Source: Shinisaurus crocodilurus (lineage: Eukaryota > Chordata > Lepidosauria > Squamata > Shinisauridae). From it: 64,000 nt of DNA. The notes under the pieces were generated by a model. The model did no database searches. It was not told where the DNA came from and saw nothing but the letters and a program-made list of their open reading frames with translations. The stretch covers positions 10,287,042-10,351,041 of the forward strand of contig CM037885.1 of NCBI GenBank assembly GCA_021292165.1, in the 5' to 3' direction. Below are positions 12,013 to 23,300 of this stretch, piece after piece. The position numbers and the translations under genes are program-made. How positions within the stretch are numbered: the stretch's first letter is position 1; every line of letters begins with the position of its first letter.

Positions 12013-15000
12013 TCACTGGGCCGCTTTCTTCTTGGCTGCAGCTGCCCGACGGCGGGGGATTAGGAAGGCGAAGACCACAATCAACAGCAGCAGCAGCACC
12101 GCAGGCAGCGCCACGGCCAGAGCCAGCATCGGGGTGCTGAGCGACAGCAAGGAGTCTGGAGAAAGCAAGTTAGACACAGACAAGGTGTCACTCAGCACCG
12201 AAGCCGGGGCCAGGCTCAACACAGCCAAACTCCATTCCCTCCAGCAAGACACAGAGAGGCACACACACCTGGCCCATCCGTAGAAGCAGCATTCCATTTG
12301 CACCCTATTTATACAAAACAGATCCTTCTATTAAAGGGGCGCAACTTTCAAAGGGCCCCTCAGCTGCAGCAAGCAGCCCTTAAAAGAGAGCCAGTGTGGC
12401 GTAGTGGTGAGAGTGTTGGACTGGGACTCCGGAGATCCGGGTTCTAGTCCCCGCTCAGCCATGAAACTCACTGGGTGACTTTGGGCCAGTCACTGCCTCT
12501 CAGCCTAACCTACCTCACAGGGTTGTTGTGAGGATAAAAACAGAGAGGAGGAGGAGGATTATGTAAGCCGCCCTGGGTTCCTTGCAGGAAAAAAGGCGGG
12601 GTATAAATATAGTAAAGAAATAAATAAATTAATTAAAGGCTGTTTTTCCCAGGCTGATGGCATGCCTTGACTCCTCCTGGGAAGCCCACATTCAGGGCTG
12701 TAGGGTGGCTACGGAAGGAAATACCAAGAGTTTGGTTATGACTGTAAAACACTTTTTGAAGGAAAGGAAAAAGAAAGAAAGAAACCTGAGAAAAGCCAGC
12801 TTAGCTTGATGAAATCTGGAGTAACCTGAATTCTGAGGCTGGCTTTGATTGTAGGTGATGCCTAAATTGGCTGATGCATAAGAGATAAGATTTGTCTCAA
12901 TGCATAGAGATAAGATTTGTCTCACTGTAGATTTGCAAATAATATATGTAGCTTTTTTAAAACACACACACACACCCAAAGACACTGCAAGTCTCTGAGA
13001 GCTCCAGAGGCATCCCTGAACATTTTAGAACTCTGGGGATGGAGAACAGACCAGCGCCACAGTTTTCTTCCAGAAAAATCAGAACACAAGAAACGCCTTG
13101 CAGCGGGGGTGTGGAACCTTTTGCTCTTTGGGTGTTGTTGGACTACAACTCCCAATAGCCCCAGCCAGCAGGGACCATGACCAAGGATGATGGGAGTTGT
13201 AGTCCAACACCTCCTCAGCCATGCAGGATCATTTGGAAGCCTACAGGCTCCCAACGTCTGCCATGTAGGATCACACAGAAAGGTAGGTATGTCTCGTCCA
13301 GCGTAGTGGTGGGTTGTTTCCAGATTAGTTACCGGTATGCTGAAGAGCAGACCCATTGAAATCAATGGGACTTAAGACAGTCCTGATTAACTTATGTCCC
13401 ATTAATTTCAGTGGGTCTGCTACTCTTAAGAATGACAAGCGTTTGGCTCCAACCCACTTTTCCAACAGCGGCTACGCAGGCGCTTCTGGATATTCACAAG
13501 CAGGGCATGAAAGGTGTGGCCTTCTCCTGCTGGTTGTCCCTGGCATCTGTTGTAGCGCAGTATCCTGCCTGAATGCATGGAGGCTCCACCTATCGTGACC
13601 CAGAGCTATTCATGGATCTGTAACCAGCCATACTTCTGTGTATGGTTCAAATCCTATGCGTACTTATTGGGAGAGTAAATACCACTGAATATAATAGGAC
13701 TTACTTCTATGTAAATATGCACAGGATCGGGCTGCAATATAGGGCTTTATGTGTCGGTGGTAAGGGAAGAAATACCTAGATTCTGGGGGTTCAGACCTAA
13801 GGAAGCCACTATTGTGGGGAAGGGCTCAACTGCCCATACTCAGAAATGGGGCATACAGCTCATGGCCTGCACAAGGCATTCCAGCAACTAGACTTTTCCC
13901 TCCAGACATATAATTTGGGTTGAGACAATAACCCACACACAAGGGTTGAGTGTGGATTGTTCAACTGTGGGTTGTGGTTGAACTGTGGGTTATCGTGTTG
14001 TCTGAACCCAGCCGAGATAACAAACCATGGCTTGTTAACCACGGACAACCCATGAAGAGAACTCATGGTTTGTTGTTGGGCTGTGAACTGTGGGTTTTTC
14101 ACCATAGTTTGTTATCTCGGCTGGGTTCAGACAACACGATAACTCACATTTCAACAACAACCCACAGTTCAACCTCAACCCATACTCAACCCTTGACTGT
14201 GGGTTAGCGTGTTGCCTGAACCCAGGCATAGAGTGCTTTCATACAGACAGCTCCTAGCTTCACCAATCGAAAGGCATTGTGCTGCTATTTTGTTTTTTCC
14301 TCCTTGATGGTTTTCTTGTGGAAAGAAAAAAGACGGAAGAAGGGGAGAGTTACAAATGGAAGATGACATCCTCTGGACCCCCTGGTAAAATTAAGTGTTT
14401 GAGGCAGGGTGTTTGCACAACAAAAGCCTCATCTGAAAACAACCTCAGACAGTGCTCTGCAGGTGCTGGCAAAAGGTTCTCACCGAATGAAAATGCACGC
14501 TCGGTCTTCTCCACATACAGGTGGATCGACTTGCTCTTGGACAGCTGGGGCAAGGTGGGATGCTTAGCCCGGCAAATATAGGTCCCTGCTTGTTCCCGGT
14601 TCACCTTGGCAAGATTTAAAGAACTGGACACCACAATCCAGTCGTCCCCCTGTTGTGGGAGAGAAGAGCTGTTAAAATGCCGGGCATTAGAATCAGGCCT
14701 TTGCTTGAGCCAGGCCACATGCCCAGAACCTACTTCAATGTTAGGGCTTAGGGGCCAAACATCAAGAGCCAGTGTGGCATAGTGGTTGGAGTGTTGGACT
14801 GGGACTCGGGAGATCCAGGTTCTTGTCCCCACTTGGCCGGGAAGCTCACTGGGTGAGCTCACTGGGCCAGTCACTGACTCTCACAGGTTCGTTGCGAGGA
14901 TAAAATGGAGAGGAGGAGGAGGATTATGTAAGCCGCCTTGGGTTCCTTGTAGGAAAAAAGGCGGGATATAAATATAATAAATAAATAATAAATACTCTGA

Positions 15001-18000
15001 CCCTCGGGTATCACAAGGAGAAAAGTGTTAACCATACACATTTTGGCAACAGAGGTGAAAAACGGAGGGTGGAACAGCATGTTAGCCTTCCCAGCCCTGT
15101 GTTTACCTCACAATGCAAGGACAGTGGGGAGGAGATGCCTGCGGGAGCAAATTAACGACGGGAAAGGGGTGCTGAACCCTTTCCCTACAGCAGCCAACTT
15201 TACACTGCAAATTCCACTCAACCCCCACCCCTCCGCCCCACCCAAACATTTTGATCTAATTTTCCTGTCAGGCTATGAATTTATATACAAGTAAGCCAAG
15301 CTCCAATGCAAATGGCTTTGGAGAGGTTTGGGCGTGGGGGGTAGACCAGGAAGAAAGCAACACAGTTTCTTCAACAAATGTTGCTTCAGCCAGTGTGGCG
15401 TCGTGGTGAGAGTGTTGGACTGGGACTCGGGAGATCCGGGTTCTAGTCCCCTGCTCCGCCATGAAACTCAATGGGTGACTTTGGACCAGTCACTGACTCT
15501 CAGCCTCACCTACCTCACAGGGTTGTTGTGAGGATAAGATGGAGGAGGAGGAGGAGGAAAAGGAAGAGGATTATGTAAGCTGCCTTGAGTTCCTTGCAGG
15601 AAAAAAGGCGGGGTATAAATGTAATGAATAAATAAAAAAACCGATCAGGGAAACAAACACTGAAGTGGGCATCCCCTGCACATAAGAATGACTTTTGTCC
15701 TGAAAAGATGGGCAAACATTTGGCACAGCCCTAATGTTGGTGCACATGTGGGCGGTCCCTTCCTTGCCCGTGGGGGCGAAACCTTTTTCGATTTCCATAG
15801 TGTAAGAGTGATCCGTTCCTCTGCTGAACCCAAGCCCAGAAGAGGATCAGGGTCTCACAGTTCACCCGCTGCAGGAGAGACCCTCCTGCTCCTTCCCCTG
15901 AAAGATCTCACCTCTCGGCTCCATTCGTAGAGCGGGGTCTGTGAGGCATCCGCTGTACAGTGAAGGTTCACGTCCTCACTTTCGAGCACCGTGAGGGAAT
16001 CCCCCACTGTCCCGCACCAGGTGTTGGCGCGACTGAAGTAGATGCTGCGGAGATCTGCGGCAGGAGAGAGAGAGATGGATTTGTGCCATTCTTAAGAGTT
16101 TTGTCTCAGGTGAGATTCTGCTCCTGACTAGTAAACAGAAGGCAGATCTACTACATTACAAACACATACAGGCTTTATACAAGTATAACCAGTGTGTATA
16201 CGCCAGTGTGGCATAGTGGTGAGAGTGTTGGACTGGGACCCAGGAGATCCGGGTTCTAGTCCCCGCTCAGCCATGAAACCCACTGGGTGACTTTGGGCCA
16301 GTCACTGACTCTCAGCCTAACCTACCTCACAGGGTTGCTGTGAGGATAAAGTGGAGAGGAGGAGGAAGATTAGGTAAGCCGCCTTGGGTTCCTTGCAGGG
16401 AAAAAGGCAGGGTATAAATATAATTAATAAATAAATATACTAAATAAACTGCCATGGATTCTGCACCCCCACCCTAAACTATCCTGGGAACTGGAGTTCA
16501 GTGAGGGTGCTGAGAATACAGCCCCACAGAACTACAGTTCTCAAAATTCCCTGGGAAGAGGGAATGACAATGAAGCCATTTAAGCTTTAAAAGGGGATTG
16601 GATGAATTCATGGAGAAGGCTATCAATGGCTACTAGTCCAGATGGCTATAGGCTTCCTCCAGTATCAGAGGCAGTATGCCTATGTACTCCAGTTGCTGGG
16701 GAACATGGGCGGGAAGGTGCTGTTGCACTCATGTCCTGCTTGTGGGATCCCGTGGGCAACTGGTTGGCCACTGTATGAACAGAATGCTGGACTAGAGGGC
16801 CCCTTGGTCTGATCCAGCAGGGCTCTTCTGTTCTTAAGGATGCTTCCAGACCAGCCTTTTATCCTGCAATTGCCCGGCCTCATCCCTAGCGTTTTATTGG
16901 GGGGGGAGGTGGGTGTCCAGATGATGTCATCTTCCATTTGTAACTACATTTCCCACCCCCCCAATGTTCTCCCACCGCTGCTTCCATCATTTTTCCTTCC
17001 ACAGAAAAAATATGTTAAGGAGGAAAGGACAGAATAGGTGCATAAGGTGTTTTGACTGGTAGTGCTAGCAACCCTCCACCTGGAAGCAGCCTAAGACTGT
17101 CGCGGAGATAGTAAATTCCCAAGACATGCTTTAAAATGTTAAATTATGAGGAAAATTTCCCATTCCTGAGAGGGCTGCGATGACCCTCCCGCCCCAGAAG
17201 ATGCTGAAAGGGCTGATCTTCAATATGACCTCAATCATTTGGGGAGCGGTGATGTGTGTAGGAAAATACCGAAGACAGCTAATGAGCTACTATAAGAATA
17301 TAAGAGCAGCCATGCATGGGTCAGACCAAAGGCTTATCTACAGTAGTCCAGCATTTTGTCCGCACAGTGGCCAACCAGATGCCTGTGGGAAGCCCAGAAA
17401 TGGACGTGAACATAATCACATATTGCCCCTGATATCAGAGGTAGCCTATAGCCATCAGGACTAGTAGCCATTGCTCACCTTATTCTCCATGGATTTGTCT
17501 AATCCCATTTTAAAGCTGCCCAAGTTGGTGGCCATCGCTACATCTTGTGGTAGCCAATTCCATAGTTTAACTATGCTCTGTGTGAACAAACGCATGCTTT
17601 TATCTGTCCTGCATCTCCCACTGCTTAGCTTCATTGGATTACAGACCTGTGGCTCATGCTGGGCTCAGCTTGTCTGAGCGTGGAAAGCTAAGCAGGGTCA
17701 AGCCTGGTTATTACTTGGATGGGAGACCCCTCCTCTAGTTTCCTGCATTGAGCAGGGGGTTGGACTCGATAGCCTTGTAGGCTCCTTCCAACTCTATGAT
17801 CTATGAAATCTATGAAAACCTCAGGTTCTTGTATGATGAGAGGAGAAAAACTACTCCCCCTCCACTTCCTGCACACCACGTGCAATTTTATACCCTTCTA
17901 TCATGTCCCCCTTACTTGCCTTTTTTCTAAGTTAAAGTGCCCCAAACACTGTAACCTTTTCTCATGGGGGATTTGCTCCAGCCCCTTGATCATTTTGGCT

Positions 18001-21000
18001 GCTCTATTCGCACCTTTACTAGCTCTGCAATATCCTTCTAAAGGTAGTTTTAAGTATCCCAAGCACAATCACACCACAGATTTGTATGAGGGCATTATTA
18101 TGATATTGGCAGTTTTATTTTCAGTTCCTTTCCTAATGATCCCCTACATAGAATTTGCCTTTCTCACAGCAGCCGTACAGTCAGCTGACATTTTCATCGA
18201 GCTATCCCCGGTTATACCACTACTCCTCAGTAAGTAAATGTATGTGCACTCTCTTTATATTAGCCCATTCGATTCTCTGTTTTGTTACCATTTTAACCTA
18301 CGTACTCCCCTATAGATCAATGAATAGATTTATCCTGCATTGAGGTCTAGATTCAAAGATGGTGATATCACAAGCTCCTAGTCCTCATGTACTGCTGCCT
18401 ACTGCCATCTAGTGGCCAGAAGAAGAAACTCCACATACACTCTATTTGCAGGTCTAGCTCATCGGAGACAGAGGCGTTGCCAGTGGCATTGGAACTAGCA
18501 CAGCGGTAGGATCCAGCATGCCAAGAGTGCACATCACTGATGGTCAACAGGAGGCGCCCATCATTGTGTCTCACAGTAACATCATAAAACCAGCAGCCCA
18601 GATTGCTAGTATTGTCCAGAGAGATCCAGGTGTGGAGCCACTGCAGAGGGGAGAAAAAATACTTCACATTTTTCATTGCCCTTCGCAAGACAGCCAGTGT
18701 GAGCGTAGTGGTGAGAGTGTTGGACTGGGACTCGGGAGATCCGGGTTCTAGTCCTCACTTGGCCATGAAACTCACTGGGTGACTTTGGGCCAGTCACTGA
18801 CTCTCAGCCTAACCTACCTCACAGGGTTGTTGTTGTGAGGATAAAATGGAGAGGAGGAGGAGGATTATGTAAGCCGCCTTGAGTTCCTTTCAGGAAAAAA
18901 GGCAGGGTATAAATATAATAAATAAATAGGACAGTGCCTGCTGTCTCCTACCTGCAAAACAAACTGGGAATGGAAGTGCTAGACCTGTTCAGAGCATAAC
19001 AGCGCTCACCCTGATTAAGCTGCAGTACCACAGACCTCAAGGCACTTCAGTGCTGTTCATTCCTATTAACGCACTTTGAGTGAAACCATGGCGATTACCA
19101 AGTATTACGTTAGGATTCTAGAAGAAAGGCAGATGGAAATGCACCAGGGCCTAACAGAGGCTGCTGCATAGGCACTGTGGTTCAGAGAGGAAGCAAAGGG
19201 AGCCAAAATAAGGTTCTTTTCATTGGCACAGGCGTTCCAACATGCATTTAAGGCCTGTGGCTTACGCTGGCCCAGCTTGTCTGAGCGTGGAAAGCTAAGC
19301 AGGGTCAGGCCTGGTTATTACTTGGATGGGAGAGCCCTCCTCTAGTTTCCTGCATTGAGCAGGGGGTTGGACTCGATAGCCTTGTAGGCTCCTTCCAACT
19401 CTATCTATGAAACTATGAAGTACTGCAATGCCACCAACCCTACCCTATGGTTCTACCTCCTACAGTACAGCACCCCTAGTGGCCACTTGGAACTGCTGGT
19501 TGGGTTTCCCCCACAACTCAGGGCACAATCCTATGCATGTTTAGAAAGAAAAAAGGCCTACAACTCCCAGCATGGCCCTTTCCCCCCCTGTCTAAACATG
19601 CACAGGATTGTCCCCCGTACTCTCTCTGCATGAGCTCATCTGATTATAGGGAACTGCCCTATCGCAAGATCAGTGGTCTTCCTGACTTCCCCATCACCAA
19701 CCACCCTTGTCAAGTAGGTAACTCAGGAGGTTAGCCTAATCTGGACAATCTGAAACCTTGGCAAGAAATATGGTCTCATCCCGAAGCATTTTCACCTCCA
19801 GATAGATCAGGAGGTTATTTCTCGTGGTCTCTTGTTCTGAGAACCTCTGCCACTTAGTTCCTGCTAACATGCGTCTTTGAAATGCAGCCAAAGTCCAATC
19901 AAGAAGCCAAGGAGTCAAAAGGAAACAACCTTCACTCCAGGAACCAAGCTATTGTTTGTTTTGTTTAACCTCATCTGGAATACACCCAGAGTAGTTGTCT
20001 CCTTTGTGCTCCTGGGCTGAACTATGTAACTGCCCTGGAATCTGGCCCCTCAGGGTGAGGTTGCAGGACCCTCTCGGGCAGCCTTCCCCAATCTGGTGCC
20101 CTCCAGTAATGCCCAGCACTAAACTACAACTCCCAGCATTCCTGATCACTACTGGCCTTGCTAGTTGGGGCTGACTGGAGCTGAAGTCCAACATCATCAG
20201 GTGAACTGAACACCAAGTTGGGCAAGACTGCTCTGCACCAGTAGCATCATTCTCCCCCTGGGGCCAAACCAAAGTTTCCCCAGACCAGACCTATGCCCAG
20301 ACAGAGCTCCATAGCATGTGAAACCTCCATTAGCAGCATTTAGGCAACATCCATCTCAGCAGTGCCGCCCAAAAGCACTGGGAGCTCAGGTAGCAACTGC
20401 CTGGACACCCAAGGGACCTCCACACTGGGTGCATTGCTGCAGTCTCGGGGGCGGCAGGTTGGAGGGCGGCAGGTTGGAGAGCGGCAGGTTGGAGAAGGCC
20501 TGTGGCTACGCTGGCTGGGGCATGCTGGGAGTTGTAGGCCAAAAACATCTGGGGACCCAAGGTTGGAGAACACTGGTATAGGCCATGCAGCTTTCCCTTA
20601 ACCTAGTGCTCTCCAGATATTTTGGACTTCAACTCCCATCAGCCCCAGCCATCGTGGCTAATGGTCAGCACACCAGGTTGGGGAAGGCTGAGGTAATGGA
20701 GAGATGGGGGGGGGGGTCCTTTCACAGCCTGACCTTGCTGTATTTCTGGAAGGTGAATCCACTTGAATCCTCGCCTCCTTCGTCAGTCAGGCACTCCAGA
20801 GTCACGTTGTTGCCTTCAAGGACAGGACCCTGCAGGTCATTGAGGCGGATGCTGGGGAACCCTGAAATTATAAAGATGGCGGGGCAGGAATGAGATACAG
20901 TCTACCATTCTCCAGCACCCTGAGCCAGTCGGGCCCCACACAATCCTGGACCAGATGAGCCCTGGTAACTCCCTTCTTTGAGCTTATTATTTCCATCTTC

Positions 21001-22641
21001 GTGTTACCCTCCCGTTTTGTGTTTTTTTTTTACACTTGTTAGATTTTAAAACACTTAGGGCACAATCCTTAGCATGTTTAGACCTGGGGGGGGGGGGGAA
21101 GAGTCCTACAACTCCCAGCATTCCCCAGCCAGGGGAAATGCTGGGAGTTGTAGGATGTTTTTCTGTCTAAACATGCATAGGATCGCACTCTTATTTTCTT
21201 GGTGTGTGCCATTCTCCAAACCCTCCCTGCAACCTGGTGCCCTCCAGATGTGCTGGACTACAACTCCCATGCTGGCTGGGGATGATGGGAGTTGTCATAT
21301 GACACATCTGGAGGGCACCAGGTCGGGGAAGCCTGGTCCAAACCACAACCCGGGGCTTAAATTTTAGCGATCACAGCCGGCTCAGCCTCAGAACCTGTTG
21401 CATATGCCCCTGGCTCCAGGGCACATGAAGCATATACAGAGTGCCTTCCATTATCTGAGTACCCACACAGCTATCCCTCACATATCTACGTTGGGGTGGG
21501 GGGCAGGCAAAGCATCCAGGCAGGCCTGACCTGCAGAATCTCTTTTAGTAACAACAATTAATACTTATAATAAAACATTTGCAGACCATGAAATCTTTGA
21601 AACAAGCCTGTAAGGTAGTTGTCTCTTAGTATCAGTAAATTTTGCAAGGGGGGGGGGGCTGAAGCTTGGAGGGAGCGACTTGCCTGAGACCACCTAGTCA
21701 GCTCATGCAAGAAATGAGCTCCAAGTGGGGACTTCCCTGAGTCTCCTGCTCAGTCTCGTACTTACTACAAGCCACAGCAGTGGCCAAACAAGACTATTTT
21801 CCTTTCAATAATTACAAACTCCATTTTAAGGCCAAGTCTGGGGCGGACCAGTTCTCCCCTGCCCTGCCCCACAAGATCTCCCAGCCTTACAGGTCTCACC
21901 ACATCAAAGCAGGGCTAAGCCTTCGTGAGGCTGGAAAAGAAGGCTGCCAACTTATTATTCCGGCCCTGCTCCTGTGCCTTTAACAAAAATCGGAAACACA
22001 GAAAACGAGCAGGGGAAACTTTCCCCCACTATTTATCTCCAGGTCCTGAAAAGTTTTGCCCACCAAGTGCCTGGCTGCAGTTCTAAAGAAACACAGGAAG
22101 TGGTCTTGTACCCGGCCAGATGATCTCTATCTAGCCGAAAGCTGTTCTATATTCCCAGTCAGCTTTCCCCAAACTGGTACCCTCCAGATGTTTTGGCCGA
22201 CAACTTTTTGGAGTTTTCATTAGCCACTGGGGCTGATAGGAGTTGCGGGCCAAAACATCTGGAAGGCACCAGGTTAGGGAAGAAGACTGCTCTGAGCGAT
22301 AGTGGCTGCTCTCGAAGCCCTAAAGTTTTACGCAGAGTTTCCCATCACTTGTGCTCGGTTGCTTTTATAACCAGAGACACCCGGGACTGAATTTGGGCCC
22401 TTCTACACGGGACGCACGAGCTCTGCCACGGAGCGGTGGTCCTTTGAAGGCACTAGTTTTAAGAGGGGGCAACCCCAGCAGGAACGTGGAATACCGGCGG
22501 GAGTCGTCCCCCCACCCGCCCCCAAAAGAGACACAGACCGTGCAACGACGTGTGACGATTTGACTCACCTGCCTGGCTGAGGCGGGGGGTCACAATCAGG
22601 CCCACGGCCAGGAGCCAAAGTCTGGGTAGAAACTGCGCCAT
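12013..22641 (-). CDS. Two-Ig-domain type I membrane protein, six coding exons
   Basis: I spliced six exons on the minus strand: 22641-22569, 20861-20734, 18640-18439, 16054-15912, 14649-14484 and 12155-12013 (stop TGA at 12015-12013). Every junction is GT-AG and phases are compatible (1,0,1,0,1), giving 855 nt or 284 residues. Exon 1 encodes a signal peptide (MAQFLPRLWLLAVGL..., about 24 aa). Exons 2-3 form Ig domain 1, with cysteines in VTLEC and YRCAS and N-glycosylation sequons at NVT, NTS, NAT and NAS. Exons 4-5 form Ig domain 2 (NLHC...AGTYIC). Exon 6 gives a transmembrane helix (ALAVALPAVLLLLLIVVF) and a 17-residue basic tail RRRAAAAKKKAAQ without ITIM, ITAM or PDZ motif. It would act at the cell surface as an adhesion or receptor protein. 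Each Ig domain is split by a phase-0 intron, and phase-1 introns bound the domains. I do not recognise the family: the short tail argues against CADM4. Confidence 0.85.
12386..12637 (+). mobile_element. Sauria SINE (tRNA head), intron 5 of the Ig gene
   Basis: Nearly full-length copy. It has a tRNA-like head gccagtgtggcgtagtggtg, box-B-like ggttctagtccc, a middle cactgggtgactttgggcca, a tail ggcggggtataaatata and an (ataaat)n 3' end. It lies antisense to the host gene. Confidence 0.85.
13103..13212. repeat. Fold-back MITE, family C
   Basis: ggactacaactcccaatagc and its mirror gatgatgggagttgtagtcc form the two arms. Confidence 0.6.
13344..13425. repeat. Short inverted repeat (gcagacccattgaaatcaatggg family)
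   Basis: Left arm gcagacccattgaaatcaat and right arm attaatttcagtgggtctgc are near reverse complements around a short centre. Related 'ggagtaaatcccattgaa' relics occur at 13640-13740, 44612-44700 and 63170-63240. Confidence 0.55.
13912..14226. repeat. Fold-back DNA element (gttcagacaacacgataa family), copy 1
   Basis: Multiple inverted blocks of gtgggttatcgtgttgtctg and its complement ctgggttcagacaacacg, with internal palindromes built from 'caaccca/tgggttg'. The family recurs at 23791-24094. No coding capacity, so a non-autonomous element is likely. Confidence 0.65.
14766..14995 (+). mobile_element. Sauria SINE, intron 4 of the Ig gene
   Basis: Typical head agccagtgtggcatagtggt and tail aaggcgggatataaatataa, with the 'gcctaacctacctcac' stretch of the middle deleted. 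Antisense to the gene, starting about 115 bases from the exon-5 acceptor. Confidence 0.8.
15388..15634 (+). mobile_element. Sauria SINE, intron 4 of the Ig gene
   Basis: Head gccagtgtggcgtcgtggtg, middle ctcagcctcacctacctcac, an expanded (gga)n block and tail ggcggggtataaatgtaatg. Same orientation as its neighbours. Confidence 0.82.
16203..16440 (+). mobile_element. Sauria SINE, intron 3 of the Ig gene
   Basis: Head gccagtgtggcatagtggtg through tail aaggcagggtataaatataa. Full length and antisense to the gene. Confidence 0.82.
16550..17102 (+). mobile_element. CR1 3' fragment carrying the same MITE (copy 2)
   Basis: A sense CR1 tail (16560-16840) runs into the module ggatgcttccagaccagc ... 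ctggaagcagcctaag (about 16841-17096). It is highly similar to 10490-10925, including the junction. Confidence 0.6.
17290..18350 (-). mobile_element. CR1/L3 LINE relic, antisense, split by a 5S SINE
   Basis: Same family as 42-715 (atcatgtcccccttacttgc, gctccagccccttgatcatt). The 5S-headed SINE at 17641-17818 interrupts it between 'cttcattggatt' and 'ctcaggttcttgtatgatga', which are contiguous in related copies. Confidence 0.65.
17641..17818 (+). mobile_element. 5S-rRNA-headed SINE with CR1-like tail
   Basis: The head matches 5S rRNA, including the internal pol III promoter: A-box agctaagcagggtc and C-box region ttacttggatgggagac. The tail ggggttggactcgatagcct / ctccttccaactctatga matches the CR1 3' end. 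Further copies are at 19250, 28831, 39772, 43498 and 49932. Confidence 0.82.
18688..18930 (+). mobile_element. Sauria SINE, intron 2 of the Ig gene
   Basis: Head agccagtgtgagcgtagtgg through tail aaggcagggtataaatataa. It begins only about 50 bases upstream (in gene sense) of the exon-3 acceptor at 18641, so it may overlap the branch-point region. Antisense to the gene. Confidence 0.82.
19250..19418 (+). mobile_element. 5S-rRNA-headed SINE with CR1-like tail
   Basis: Same structure as 17641-17818, starting ggcctgtggcttacgctggc and ending ctccttccaactctatctat. Located in intron 2 of the Ig gene. Confidence 0.82.
19521..19615. repeat. Fold-back MITE, family B, shortened
   Basis: Left end ggcacaatcctatgcatgtt, right end ctaaacatgcacaggattgt. 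The right half of the centre is missing. Confidence 0.65.
20072..20235. repeat. Fold-back MITE, family C
   Basis: ccttccccaatctggtgccc with mirrored end accaagttgggcaagactg. Central actacaactcccagcattcc. Confidence 0.55.
20448..20500. repeat. Short tandem repeat, about 14-bp unit
   Basis: gcggcaggttggag(g/a) repeated three times in intron 1 of the Ig gene. Confidence 0.7.
20510..20695. repeat. Right half of family-A MITE next to a family-C MITE
   Basis: 20510-20575 is identical in layout to the right arm of 35663-35802 (gctggctggggcatgctggg ... ggttggagaacactg). 20594-20695 is a separate diverged family-C copy (ctctccagatattttggact). Confidence 0.6.
21057..21190. repeat. Fold-back MITE, family B
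   Basis: agggcacaatccttagcatg ... ctaaacatgcataggatcgc, with both arms carrying ctacaactcccagcatt or its complement. An expanded G run lies at 21087-21096. Confidence 0.7.
21226..21332. repeat. Fold-back MITE, family C
   Basis: caacctggtgccctccagat and its mirror atctggagggcaccaggt. Arms near-perfect. Confidence 0.7.
21560..21780 (-). repeat. MIR/CORE-SINE-like relic
   Basis: Contains gcgacttgcctgagaccacc and a truncated reverse tRNA-like end. An old, diverged repeat in intron 1 of the Ig gene. Confidence 0.4.
22160..22285. repeat. Fold-back MITE, family C
   Basis: aactggtaccctccagatgt with mirror catctggaaggcaccaggtt. Confidence 0.65.
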
Positions 22642-23300
22642 CGCAGCCCTGCGCGTCTGTTTGGCTACTGATAAGGCTTCCTTCCTCCTCCCTCCGCTTG
22701 CTTTGTCCTTCAAGGGCAGGGGCAGGAAACCCACAGAGAGAGAGAGAGTGGCGTTAACGGCCCGGCGTTGCAAGGCTACCCAAAGCAGAAGTGCAGAGGC
22801 GGGGGCGGATTGGGAGCTCTGATGAAGGACGGGCCTGTCCCGCCGTGATCGCGCAGCTCCAAGTGCGCCGCGCCGCGCCGTCTCCGCAAGCAACCTCTTC
22901 TTCCCCCGGAGAGCCGTCTCTGCACCGTCGCAAGGGGTGGGGAAGTTAATAACAAACTAAACCGGAGAGGCCGGTTCAGGAACTCAATATGCCGCTCTCT
23001 GACAACACGCGCGGGGGCGGGGTGGAGAGGTTAGGAATGCCAAGTTCAAACTCAGAACCCAAGAGGAGTAGGTGCGGGGAAGGAGGAGGACGGGTCAAAG
23101 AAGCGAGCCCGGATTCCCCGGGGAGCGGGCGGGCGGGCGGGCGAGCGAGCGAGCTTTGTTTCTCCTCCTCTACGCGGCACCAGCGGACTGCCTGGGGCTC
23201 TGGTTGGCTTGCTAACGCGTTTCTAACCCGACCCCGTCTACACGGGGATAGGAAACGTGTGAAAGCGCACTTAGGCGTGTTCTTCCTCGATTTTTCGTCG
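22642..23300 (-). promoter_or_regulatory. CpG-rich promoter region of the Ig-domain gene
   Basis: Directly upstream of the signal-peptide exon, the sequence becomes CpG-dense (for example gtgcgccgcgccgcgccgtc at 22863-22882 and the (gggc)n/(gagc)n run at 23125-23152), in contrast to the AT-richer flanks. This is the usual appearance of a vertebrate CpG-island promoter. The transcription start is not determinable. No supported gene starts on the opposite strand. Confidence 0.55.

Noticed and set aside
12386..12460. tRNA genes at the heads of the SINEs
   Set aside because: Box A/B-like sequence is present, but no cloverleaf with an intact acceptor stem, and the heads always continue into SINE bodies.
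17660..17750. Functional 5S rRNA genes
   Set aside because: The 5S-like sequence is always fused to a CR1-like tail and diverges from 5S outside the promoter region. It occurs as dispersed copies, so it is a SINE head.
12013..22641. Ig gene as CADM4 itself
   Set aside because: Only two Ig domains, each split by an intron, and a 17-residue basic tail without protein 4.1 or PDZ motif. CADM4 has three Ig domains and a longer tail.
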